Origin: an uncultured Collinsella sp. | GTDB lineage: Bacteria > Actinomycetota > Coriobacteriia > Coriobacteriales > Coriobacteriaceae | Assembly (NCBI GenBank): GCA_900541035.1 | Contig: UQIN01000004.1 | Span: 1-64,000 of the forward strand | DNA: 64,000 nt | Direction of reading: 5' to 3' | Shown: positions 55,695-63,133 of the stretch, piece after piece | Layout of the letters: each line of letters begins with the position of its first letter | Numbering within the stretch: position 1 is the first letter of the stretch | Made by a program: the position numbers and the translations under genes | Notes under the pieces: model-generated | Seen by the model: only the letters and a program-made list of their open reading frames with translations | What the model was told of the DNA's origin: nothing | Database searches by the model: none

Positions 55695-56885
55695 CTAGAC
55701 TGCGCATGCAGCCGTAGGTCTTACGCCCTCTCCACAAGCGTTTGCGGCGTCTGCCGCGGTTCCCGCATGCCCTGCGGTACCTTCCAGGATTCTCCTTCCC
55801 TCGCGGGCGATGTTGACGGCGGCGTTCAGGTCGCGGTCGTGACGCATGCCGCACGCGGGGCAGTCCCATACCCGTTCGGCCAGCGTCAGTCCCCTGTAGA
55901 CGTAACCGCATGCGGAACACGTCTTGCTGGACGGATAGAACCTGCCCACCCTTACGAAGCCGCGCCCCGACCATGCGCATTTGTACTCGAGCTGGCGCGC
56001 CAGCTCCGACATGGCGGCATCGCCCACGGCCTTGGCGAGGCGGCGGTTCCTCTGCATGCCCCTGACGTTCAGGTCCTCGACCGCGATGTTTTGGCTTTCT
56101 CCCACCGCATGCGTCGTGAACTTGTGCAGGGCGTCCTTCCGCCGGTTGGCAACCTTCTCGTGCGCCCGCGCGACCCTGACACGCTGCCTGGCGCGATTTG
56201 CGGAGCCCTTCCGCTGGCGCGAGAGCCGCCGCTGCTCCCGCGCCAGCCTCCTCTCGCTCCTTTGCAGGTTTTTGGGGTTGGGCAGGCGCTCCCCCGTGGA
56301 GCAGGTGGCTATGTCGTGTATTCCCGCATCGACTCCCAGGAACCCGACGGTCGGGGCCGGCGCGTCCGTGGCGGGGACGTCCGCGCAGCATATCGCCACG
56401 TAGTACTTGCCGCTCGGCACCTGCTTGACCGTCGCGGACAGGACGCGCCCCTCCACGGGACGGCTCACCCGCGCCCTGACGGTCCCCAGCTTTGGCAGCC
56501 TCACGTGCCTGGCGTCGATTATCCCGACGCCGTTCGTGCGGTAGCTCTTCCTCCCCGCGCGTTTGGACTTGAACTTCGGAAAGCCCACCTTGCCTGGTGC
56601 GCGGAAGAAGTTCTTAAATGCCTTGTCCAGGTCGCGCAGGGACTGCTGCAGTGCCATGGGGTCCACCTCGGAGAGCCACGGCGCGTCCGCCCTCTTCCAG
56701 GCGGGGATCTGGGTGATGTAGGAGTTGATGTGCCTCGATTTGCCCGTCCACGCGTACTCGTCCCGCCTCATCGCCAGCACCCTGTTGTAGACCCAGCGGC
56801 AGCAGCCGAAGGTCTTCTGCAGGAGGGCCTCCTGCTCGGCGCTCGGGTATATGCGGTACTCGAAGGTCTTGTCCATGGCCCTCAC
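55695..56885 (-). CDS. tnpB: TnpB RNA-guided nuclease
   Basis: The 396-residue product has the TnpB architecture. The N-terminal helical/WED part starts TFEYRIYPSAEQEALLQKTFGCCRWVYN. The RuvC triad is Asp186 (GVDAGIHD), Glu270 (VEDLNV) and Asp352 (HDRDLNAAVNI). A zinc ribbon has Cys 323/326 and 342/345. All key residues are present, so it may be active. The GTG at 56885 overlaps the tnpA stop; an ATG three codons later is possible. Confidence 0.95.
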   Translation of the reverse strand: MRAMDKTFEYRIYPSAEQEALLQKTFGCCRWVYNRVLAMRRDEYAWTGKSRHINSYITQIPAWKRADAPWLSEVDPMALQQSLRDLDKAFKNFFRAPGKVGFPKFKSKRAGRKSYRTNGVGIIDARHVRLPKLGTVRARVSRPVEGRVLSATVKQVPSGKYYVAICCADVPATDAPAPTVGFLGVDAGIHDIATCSTGERLPNPKNLQRSERRLAREQRRLSRQRKGSANRARQRVRVARAHEKVANRRKDALHKFTTHAVGESQNIAVEDLNVRGMQRNRRLAKAVGDAAMSELARQLEYKCAWSGRGFVRVGRFYPSSKTCSACGYVYRGLTLAERVWDCPACGMRHDRDLNAAVNIAREGRRILEGTAGHAGTAADAANACGEGVRPTAACAV

Positions 56886-57277
56886 GCGTTCCTCTGGTCC
56901 TCGATATACTGCCTGACGGCCTCGGGCGTCGCCCCGCCGACGGTCGAGACGAAGTAGCTGTTCGTCCAGAGCGTCGGCAGCTTGCGCTTCAGCTGCGGGA
57001 ACTCGGCGCGCAGGTCGTGGCTGGTCCTGCCCTTGATGCGCTTCACGGCCCGGTGGATGCCGAACTGGGGGTCGACTGAGACGAGCATGTGCACGCGGTC
57101 GGGCATGACCTTGATTTCCCTTATCTCGAAATCGAGTTCCTCCGCGACCTCGTGCGCGATCTCCTCGAAGCGGGAGCCGATGCCGTCCACGAGCACCTTC
57201 CTGCGGTATTTCGGGCAGAAGACCACATGGTAGTCGCAGTCCCAGACTATGTTGTCGTTGCTCCTGTATCTATCCAT
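56882..57277 (-). CDS. tnpA: TnpA Y1 transposase
   Basis: The 131-residue product has the IS200/IS605 Y1 transposase fold: YHVVFCPKYRRKVL, IREIKVMPDRVHMLVSVDPQ, the LPTLWTNSYFVSTVGGA segment, and the catalytic Tyr124 in EAVRQYIEDQ. In the HUH motif the first His is Arg (R61-V-H63), which could impair metal binding. The ATG at 57277 was chosen by homology; additional in-frame codons reach back to the trxA region. Confidence 0.92.
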   Translation of the reverse strand: MDRYRSNDNIVWDCDYHVVFCPKYRRKVLVDGIGSRFEEIAHEVAEELDFEIREIKVMPDRVHMLVSVDPQFGIHRAVKRIKGRTSHDLRAEFPQLKRKLPTLWTNSYFVSTVGGATPEAVRQYIEDQRNA

Positions 57278-57296
57278 GAAAACAGTATACCACTTG

Positions 57297-57319
57297 CAGC
57301 CGTATATGTATATCGGCTG
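57297..57319 (-). repeat. Probable left-end hairpin of the IS605 element
   Basis: CAGCCG and CGGCTG pair around an AT-rich 11-base centre, 20 bases upstream of the tnpA ATG. Position and size fit a TnpA-binding left-end hairpin. Confidence 0.5.
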
Positions 57320-57478
57320 ACGCCGATGCGCCTTATATCCCCATATCTGAAGAAAGGGGTTTTGCGGCGCTTTTGATAAAAGAGCCGCCCGCGAGTGGTT
57401 GCTTTGCGGGCCGCTGGGTATAAGCACGGTCGTACTGAGTTTTACGCGGCTGAGCCGCGTCACATTATGGAGGTCACC

Positions 57479-57799
57479 ATGGCTGACATTAAGCAGATTA
57501 CCCCCGAGAACTTCGATTCCATCGTTAACGGCAGCCTGCCCGTGCTGGTCGATTTTTGGGCACCGTGGTGCGGGCCCTGCCGATCGCTCTCGCCCATCGT
57601 TGACGAGGTTGCCGATGAGCTGGCGGGCAAGCTTGCCGTTGCCAAATGCAACGTCGATGATAACCAGGACCTGGCCATGAAGTATGGCGTCATGAGCATC
57701 CCCACGCTGATTGTGTTTAAGAACGGCGAGGAGATTGACCGCTCGGTTGGCGCTCTGCCCAAGGCGAGGCTGCAGGCGCTGCTGGAGAAGCATCTGTAA
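57479..57799 (+). CDS. trxA: Thioredoxin
   Basis: The 106-residue protein has the active site WAPWCGPCRSL (about 28-38), the cis-Pro segment SIPTLIVFKNGE and FDSIVNGSLPVLVDFWA. The ATG at 57479 follows GGAGG by five bases; longer frames run into the insertion-sequence end. It is followed by a strong terminator and is likely a single-gene unit. Confidence 0.97.
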   Translation: MADIKQITPENFDSIVNGSLPVLVDFWAPWCGPCRSLSPIVDEVADELAGKLAVAKCNVDDNQDLAMKYGVMSIPTLIVFKNGEEIDRSVGALPKARLQALLEKHL

Positions 57800-57910
57800 T
57801 ACGCTTGTTACTTACCCGCCGTCCATGAGCGGTTTTGCACCGCTCGCCGGACTGCCGGGTGCGGCGCGTGCGACCACGGATAGTATGGTAGTTACAAACA
57901 GCCCCCAGTG

Positions 57911-57945
57911 AACGGGTGCGAGTCGCACAGACTCGCACCCGTTTT
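57911..57945 (+). terminator. Terminator after trxA
   Basis: AACGGGTGCGAGT and ACTCGCACCCGTT form a 13-bp perfect stem with a seven-base loop and a following TTTTC. Confidence 0.9.
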
Positions 57946-58020
57946 CTTATGCAGCTGCGCACAGAGTGGGCGTAGTAAAATCTGAACCACTGAACTGCCC
58001 CATACAAAAGGAGATTTCCC

Positions 58021-58269
58021 ATGCATGATGTTGGAATGAACATGAGCCAGCTTGCCATGAGCGTCAAGCAGGTCGACGACACCATCGAGCTCGCTCACGA
58101 GTGGAGCCATCAGCTGCTGCATGCGACCGAGAATTTTGACATGGAGCGCATCGGCGCCAAGCTCGAGGCAGCCATGGCCGCGCTGCACGAGGCCCACGAC
58201 GCACTCGAGGGCTACGAAGAGGCCATCGAGGCCGACCACAACTCCGTCGGCTCCGTGAAGCTGGTGTAA
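58021..58269 (+). CDS. Small helical protein next to nikR
   Basis: The ATG follows AGGAG. The 82-residue product (MHDVGMNMSQLAMSVKQVDDTIELAHEWSHQLLH...) appears all-helical, acidic, with five His and no Cys. It is one base from the nikR start, so the two are probably cotranslated. A nickel-related partner role is possible; no family recognised. Confidence 0.7.
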   Translation: MHDVGMNMSQLAMSVKQVDDTIELAHEWSHQLLHATENFDMERIGAKLEAAMAALHEAHDALEGYEEAIEADHNSVGSVKLV

Positions 58270-58270
58270 C

Positions 58271-58783
58271 GTGGCCGAACACGAGCACGGCTGCGGGTAC
58301 GAGCACGAGCATCCGCACGGGGCGGACGGTGACGCGGGCTGCCACTGTAGTGGTTCCGGCTCCGAGCTGGTACGCTTTTCGGTCACCGCGCCCGACGACC
58401 TGCTGCGCCGCTTTGACGAGCAGATCGCGCGCCGCGGTGACGTGGCCAACCGCTCCGAGGCCGTACGCGACCTGATTCGCGCCTCGATCGCGAAGGAGCA
58501 GATGCGCACGCCCGACGAGCAGGTCATCGGTTCACTCACCATGATCTATGACCACCATACCGGCGATCTAACGCGCCGCCTGGACGAGGTACAGCACGAC
58601 TACACCGACGAGATCGTCTCAACCATGCATGTGCATCTGGATCACCACAACTGCTTGGAGATTCTGGCGCTCAAGGGTCGCGGCGAGCGCGTCTACGAGC
58701 TGGCCGACCGCCTGCTGGGGCTGCGCGGCGTTAAGCACGGCGAGCTCACGTGTGCCGCCACCAGACAAAGCCTAGGACTGTAG
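58271..58783 (+). CDS. nikR: Nickel-responsive regulator NikR with His/Cys-rich N-terminus
   Basis: The 170-residue product starts at a GTG one base after the preceding stop. The ribbon-helix-helix (VRFSVTAPDDLLRRFDEQIARRGDVANRSEAVRDLIR, about 35-70) and ACT-like nickel domain with MHVHLDHHNCLEILALKG hold the known His/His/His/Cys ligands. About 32 residues precede the ribbon, with seven His and three Cys (HEHGCGYEHEHPHG, GCHCSG), absent from E. coli NikR. The gene sits just upstream of hypF, so nickel probably controls hydrogenase maturation. Confidence 0.93.
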   Translation: MAEHEHGCGYEHEHPHGADGDAGCHCSGSGSELVRFSVTAPDDLLRRFDEQIARRGDVANRSEAVRDLIRASIAKEQMRTPDEQVIGSLTMIYDHHTGDLTRRLDEVQHDYTDEIVSTMHVHLDHHNCLEILALKGRGERVYELADRLLGLRGVKHGELTCAATRQSLGL

Positions 58784-58802
58784 CGGGATTTCCCGCAGCG
58801 CA

Positions 58803-58881
58803 CCTGCCAAAAAGGGACAGGTTTGTTTTGGCAGGTTTAGATGTTTTACCTACCAAAATAAACCTGTCCCTTTTTGGTCGG
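58803..58881. repeat. Long inverted repeat between nikR and hypF
   Basis: Arms of 34 bases at 58803-58836 and 58848-58881 share AAAAAGGGACAGGTTT and pair with a few mismatches around an 11-base loop. The phrase GGGACAGG also lies in the family D palindromes. It may end the nikR transcript or attenuate hypF. Confidence 0.7.
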
Positions 58882-58901
58882 TTTTGATGAGGGAGAGCCG
58901 C

Positions 58902-61580
58902 ATGCGGCATGTGCATATTCATGTGACGGGCATTGTGCAGGGCGTTGGCATGCGGCCGTTTGTGTATCGCGAGGCCATGGCGCATGGCATCTGCGGCTGG
59001 GTGCTCAACGCAGGCGACGGCGTGCATGTCGAGGCGCATGCCTCGGGTGCGGCCGTCGACGGCTTTGTCGCCGCGCTGTCGGAGCACGCACCCGCGGCTG
59101 CCCGCGTGGAGCGCGTCGACGTTGCGGATTTGGAGCCCGGCACTTGGGATACTGCCAATGAACAGGGCTTTCGCATTGTGGCGTCACAGGACCAGACTGC
59201 GCATACGACGCTCGTCTCGCCCGATATCGCCACCTGCGACGACTGCCTGCGCGAACTGTTCGATCCCGCCGACCGACGCTATCACTACCCCTTTATCAAC
59301 TGCACCAACTGCGGCCCGCGCTTTACCATCATCCGCTCGCTGCCTTATGACCGAGCGGCCACCTCTATGGATCGCTTTCCCATGTGCCCCGAATGCGCCG
59401 CGGAGTATGCCGACCCACTTGACCGGCGCTTTCATGCGCAGCCCGATGCCTGCTTTGACTGCGGGCCGCATATTACCTGGCGCGAGGCGGCAGGCGGCAT
59501 GGTGCTCGAGAGCTCAGAGGCGACGCCGGCTGTCGGCGACACGCGCGAGTCTAGCAACGCTATTATCGAGCGCTGTGTCGAGCTGCTCGAGGCCGGCGGC
59601 ATTGTTGCCATCAAGGGCCTGGGCGGATTCCATCTGGCTTGCGACGCCGCCAACGAGCAAGCAGTAGTCGAGCTGCGCCGTCACAAGCGCCGCAGCAACA
59701 AGCCGCTTGCCGTTATGGTGCGCGACCTTACCGATGCCGAGCGCCTGTGCCGTGTCAACGACGCCGAGCGCGACTTGCTGGCCGGCAGTATCCGCCCCAT
59801 CGTGCTGCTGCGCCGGCGTGGTGTTGGCATGGGAGATTCCTTCGATGCTCTCGCACTTGCGCCGTCCGTTGCGCACGATCTGCCCGAGCTCGGCGTCATG
59901 CTCCCCTATACCCCGCTTCAGCATCTGCTGCTTGCCGCGGCAGAAACGCATGGCATGCACGCGCTGGTTATGACCAGCGGAAACTTGAGCGAAGAGCCCA
60001 TCGAGACCGATGACGATCTTGCCTGGGAGCATCTCGTTGCCGCCGGCATCGCCGACGCGCTGCTCGGCAATGACCGCGCGATCCTCTCGCGCTACGACGA
60101 CTCCGTGGTACGTGTGGTCGACGGGGTCGTTATGCCCGTGCGCCGCGCTCGCGGGTACGCCCCGCAGCCGTTGCCGCTGCCGGCACTCGCCAGCGCCGCG
60201 CCCTGCGTGCTCGCCTGCGGCCCGCAGCAAAAGGCCGCGATCGCACTCACGCGCGAAGACGCGAATGGAACGTCGGCCTGTTTTGTGTCGCAGCATATCG
60301 GCGATGTCGAAAACGGTGCGACTTTCGATGCGTGGAATGCGGCACGCACGCGACTGGAAGACCTTTTTGACCTAGCGCCCGCCGCGCTGGCCTGCGACTT
60401 GCACCCCAGCTACCTATCGAGTCAGTGGGCACGCGAACAGGCGCGCGAGCGCAATCTGCCGCTTATCGAAGTCCAGCACCATCATGCGCATATCGCGAGC
60501 GTGATGGCTGAGGCTATCGCCACAGGACAGCTTGCACCCAATGCGCGCGTACTTGGCATCGCCTTCGATGGAACGGGCGCTGGCACCGACGGAACCATTT
60601 GGGGCGGTGAGTTTCTTGTCGCCGGCCTCGCCGATTTTGAGCGCACCGCGCACCTGCGTACCTGGGCACTCCCCGGTGGCGCCGCATCTGTGCGCGACGC
60701 CCGACGCAACGCCTTTGCCCTGCTGAGCGAGCTCGATCTACTCGAACATCCGGGTGCCGCGGGACTCCTGGGCGGCCTCGATGAGCAGACGCGCAGTATC
60801 ACGACCACGATGATCAAGCGAAACATCAACAGCCCGCGAACGAGCAGTATGGGCCGTCTGTTTGACGCCGCGGCGGCAATCCTGGGCATCTGCGGCACTG
60901 CAACCTACGAGGGCGAGCCCGCCATTGAGCTCGAAGCCGCCGCTTGGCACGCTTTTAGCGACGAAAACAGCCATTTCACTGGCAATCAGGCTGGCGTATC
61001 CGCATCCGTCTCAACATCGCTGGACAGTTTGTTCAGATATGTATTAACTACTGACCCCCTATCCCGCATTTTTGCCTCAGATTTGGCCAAAAAAGGCTCT
61101 CCAGACACCCTATTTGCGGCAAATATGTCTGCCGAACACCCCAAATCAACCCATTTGGGATCATCGCAGACGGCTTTTGCCACCCAGAGCCCATCACAAA
61201 AATACGTATCTGAACTAACTGTCCAGGCGGCCTCGGACAACCCCCTCATTTTGGATCCCAAACCGCTTTTTGAGGCGCTTTTGAGTGGAATCGAGACCGG
61301 TGTGCCAACCGACAAGCTCGCGCTCGACTTCCATATCGCCATTGCACGCGTATCGGCACGTATCGCAAGCGAAATCTGCGCTCGCGAAGGCATCGACACC
61401 GTCGCGACCTCGGGCGGCGTATTCATGAACCGACTTTTGCTCCAGCTCCTCACCCGCGAGCTTAAAAGCATGGGTCTTACTGTCTTGGTTCCCCACTCCG
61501 TGCCCGTCAACGACGGCTGCATCGCCTACGGTCAGGCGGCAATCGCGCGCGCCAACCTCGCGCAGATCGCATCGCAGTAG
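58902..61580 (+). CDS. hypF: Carbamoyltransferase HypF with an in-frame palindromic insertion
   Basis: HypF turns carbamoyl phosphate into the thiocarbamate on HypE from which CN ligands are made. The ATG at 58902 follows GGGAGAG. Domains in order: acylphosphatase (GIVQGVGMRPFVYRE), two C4 zinc fingers (CDDCLRELF, CTNCGPRFTII; CPECAAEYADP, CFDCGPH), YrdC domain (IKGLGGFHLACDAAN), and Kae1-like domain (VQHHHAHIASVMAE, GIAFDGTGAGTDGTIWGGEF). The product is 892 residues versus about 750 in E. coli. Residues about 707-775 are encoded by a 205-base element with inverted ends (61021-61225), between GEPAIELEAAAW and FEALLSGIETG. Confidence 0.95.
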   Translation: MRHVHIHVTGIVQGVGMRPFVYREAMAHGICGWVLNAGDGVHVEAHASGAAVDGFVAALSEHAPAAARVERVDVADLEPGTWDTANEQGFRIVASQDQTAHTTLVSPDIATCDDCLRELFDPADRRYHYPFINCTNCGPRFTIIRSLPYDRAATSMDRFPMCPECAAEYADPLDRRFHAQPDACFDCGPHITWREAAGGMVLESSEATPAVGDTRESSNAIIERCVELLEAGGIVAIKGLGGFHLACDAANEQAVVELRRHKRRSNKPLAVMVRDLTDAERLCRVNDAERDLLAGSIRPIVLLRRRGVGMGDSFDALALAPSVAHDLPELGVMLPYTPLQHLLLAAAETHGMHALVMTSGNLSEEPIETDDDLAWEHLVAAGIADALLGNDRAILSRYDDSVVRVVDGVVMPVRRARGYAPQPLPLPALASAAPCVLACGPQQKAAIALTREDANGTSACFVSQHIGDVENGATFDAWNAARTRLEDLFDLAPAALACDLHPSYLSSQWAREQARERNLPLIEVQHHHAHIASVMAEAIATGQLAPNARVLGIAFDGTGAGTDGTIWGGEFLVAGLADFERTAHLRTWALPGGAASVRDARRNAFALLSELDLLEHPGAAGLLGGLDEQTRSITTTMIKRNINSPRTSSMGRLFDAAAAILGICGTATYEGEPAIELEAAAWHAFSDENSHFTGNQAGVSASVSTSLDSLFRYVLTTDPLSRIFASDLAKKGSPDTLFAANMSAEHPKSTHLGSSQTAFATQSPSQKYVSELTVQAASDNPLILDPKPLFEALLSGIETGVPTDKLALDFHIAIARVSARIASEICAREGIDTVATSGGVFMNRLLLQLLTRELKSMGLTVLVPHSVPVNDGCIAYGQAAIARANLAQIASQ
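61021..61225. repeat. Palindromic element inside hypF
   Basis: TGGACAGTTTGTTCAGATAT (start of the left end, 61021-61045) and its complement at 61201-61225 match at 23 of 25 positions. The interior is AT-rich compared with hypF, and is read through in frame, adding about 68 residues (Ser/Thr/Ala-rich). No target duplication is obvious. Confidence 0.75.
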
Positions 61581-61713
61581 CCCGATTTCGCTCGTCGCCG
61601 CGCCAACTGTCTCACGGGCGTAACGCGTTTGCCCGCGAACCCCGCGAGCGCTACCATCAAGCAATGGATTATCAAGCGCCTATCCAGCGCAAAGCGTATA
61701 AAAGGGGAGCAAT

Positions 61714-61974
61714 ATGTGCCTTGCCGTTCCCGGCAAAGTAGTCAAACGCGACGACGACCTCAAGGCCACCGTCGACATGATGGGCATCGAGCGTCCGGTG
61801 TCGCTACGACTCGTGCCGACGGCACAAGTAGGCGACTATATTCTGGTGCACGCTGGATTTGGCATCCAGATCGTCGACGAGCAGGAGGCGCAGGAGACGC
61901 TCGACCTGGTCAACACCATGACCGAACTGGTCGAAGAAGACCAACTGGCCAGCAACCCGGCCGAGGCATACTAG
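61714..61974 (+). CDS. hypC: Hydrogenase maturation chaperone HypC
   Basis: The 86-residue product starts MCLAVPGKV, with the Cys2 that binds HypD and the hydrogenase precursor. The rest follows the OB-like fold (VDMMGIERPVSLRLVPTAQVGDYILVHAGFGIQIVDEQEAQETL). AGGGGAG precedes the ATG. Its TAG overlaps the hypD GTG. Confidence 0.96.
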   Translation: MCLAVPGKVVKRDDDLKATVDMMGIERPVSLRLVPTAQVGDYILVHAGFGIQIVDEQEAQETLDLVNTMTELVEEDQLASNPAEAY

Positions 61975-63086
61975 TGGCGGCCGGACAGCCGGCTCGCTCC
62001 GGTATCGACTTTTCGGCATTTCGCGATTCCAAGCTGGCCCGCGAGCTCATCGAACGCATCCGTGAACTCGTCGGCGACCGCACCATCAACCTTATGGAAG
62101 TCTGCGGCACGCACACCGTGAGCATCGGTCGCTATGGCTTTCGCTCCATTATGCCGGCGGGACTCAAGCTGCTGAGCGGCCCGGGTTGCCCCGTCTGCGT
62201 TACCGCCAACCGCGATATCGACCATGCAATCGCGCTCGCCAACATAGACGGCGCCATCATCACCACCTTTGGCGACATGATGCGCGTGCCTGGATCGTCC
62301 ACCTCGCTCGCCGCGCAAAAGGCGGCAGGGCGCGACATCCGCATTGTCTACTCACCACTCGACGCACTCGACATCGCTGAGCAAAACCCCGACCGCCCGG
62401 TCATCTTTATGGGTGTGGGCTTTGAGACTACGACGCCCACCATCGCCGCCGCCATCCTGGAGGCCGATGCACGCGGACTCCAGAACTTCTCGGTCTATTG
62501 CGCCCACAAGACCACGCCACCGGCGCTGCGCGCGATTGCCAACGACCCCGAGACCACTATCGACGGCTTTATCCTGCCGGGCCACGTCGCCACCATCACA
62601 GGCCTGGTACCCTTTGGCTTTTTGGTCGATGAGTTTAGGACCCCAGGCGTGGTCACGGGATTTGAGCCGGTCGATATTCTGCAGGGTATCTGCATGCTGG
62701 TGCAGATGGTCGTTGAGGGGCGGCCCGCGATCGACAACGCGTACCGTCGCGGCGTCAACGTGGACGGCAACCCCGTGGCGCGCCAACTGGTCGAGCAGGT
62801 GTTTGAGCCGTGCGATACCACATGGCGCGGGCTGGGACCGATTGCCGCCTCGGGCCTTTCCATCCGCCCCGAGTTCTCGCGCTTTGACGCCGGCGCCCGC
62901 TATGACGTGCCCGTTGAACCGACGGTCGAGCCGCGCGGATGCCGTTGCGGCGACGTGCTGCGCGGGGCCATCGCACCGAGCGACTGCCCACTTTTCGGCC
63001 ACGCCTGCACGCCCGGGCATCCTGTTGGCCCGTGCATGGTGAGCTCGGAAGGCAGCTGCGCTGCGTACTTTAGATACCAAATCTAG
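61974..63086 (+). CDS. hypD: Hydrogenase maturation protein HypD
   Basis: HypD holds a [4Fe-4S] cluster and is the scaffold for Fe(CN)2CO assembly with HypC and HypE. The start is a GTG overlapping the hypC stop; longer upstream codons in frame run through hypC and are excluded. The 370-residue product has LMEVCGTHT, GPGCPVCVT, MGVGFETTTP, and the C-terminal cluster CRCGDVLRG, DCPLFGHACTPGHPVGPCMVSSEGSCAAY. Confidence 0.96.
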   Translation: MAAGQPARSGIDFSAFRDSKLARELIERIRELVGDRTINLMEVCGTHTVSIGRYGFRSIMPAGLKLLSGPGCPVCVTANRDIDHAIALANIDGAIITTFGDMMRVPGSSTSLAAQKAAGRDIRIVYSPLDALDIAEQNPDRPVIFMGVGFETTTPTIAAAILEADARGLQNFSVYCAHKTTPPALRAIANDPETTIDGFILPGHVATITGLVPFGFLVDEFRTPGVVTGFEPVDILQGICMLVQMVVEGRPAIDNAYRRGVNVDGNPVARQLVEQVFEPCDTTWRGLGPIAASGLSIRPEFSRFDAGARYDVPVEPTVEPRGCRCGDVLRGAIAPSDCPLFGHACTPGHPVGPCMVSSEGSCAAYFRYQI

Positions 63087-63133
63087 CCCGAACGCCCCCA
63101 CGCACCAGACGCACCACGATTGGAGTTTTCGAT

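Larger units (their letters stand above)
55643..57330 (-). mobile_element. IS605-type insertion sequence (IS200/IS605 family)
   Basis: The element holds tnpA and tnpB in the same orientation with a 4-base overlap. The right end (plus 55643 side) has a typical hairpin and ends TGTCAA on the minus strand. The left end is less certain, near 57320-57340, after a small hairpin. No terminal inverted repeats or target duplication are expected for this family. It lies between the glycosylase-like gene and trxA. Confidence 0.85.

Noticed and set aside
57800..58020. NikR operator of the GTATGA-N16-TCATAC type upstream of nikR
   Set aside because: No such pair was found here or in 58784-58901.
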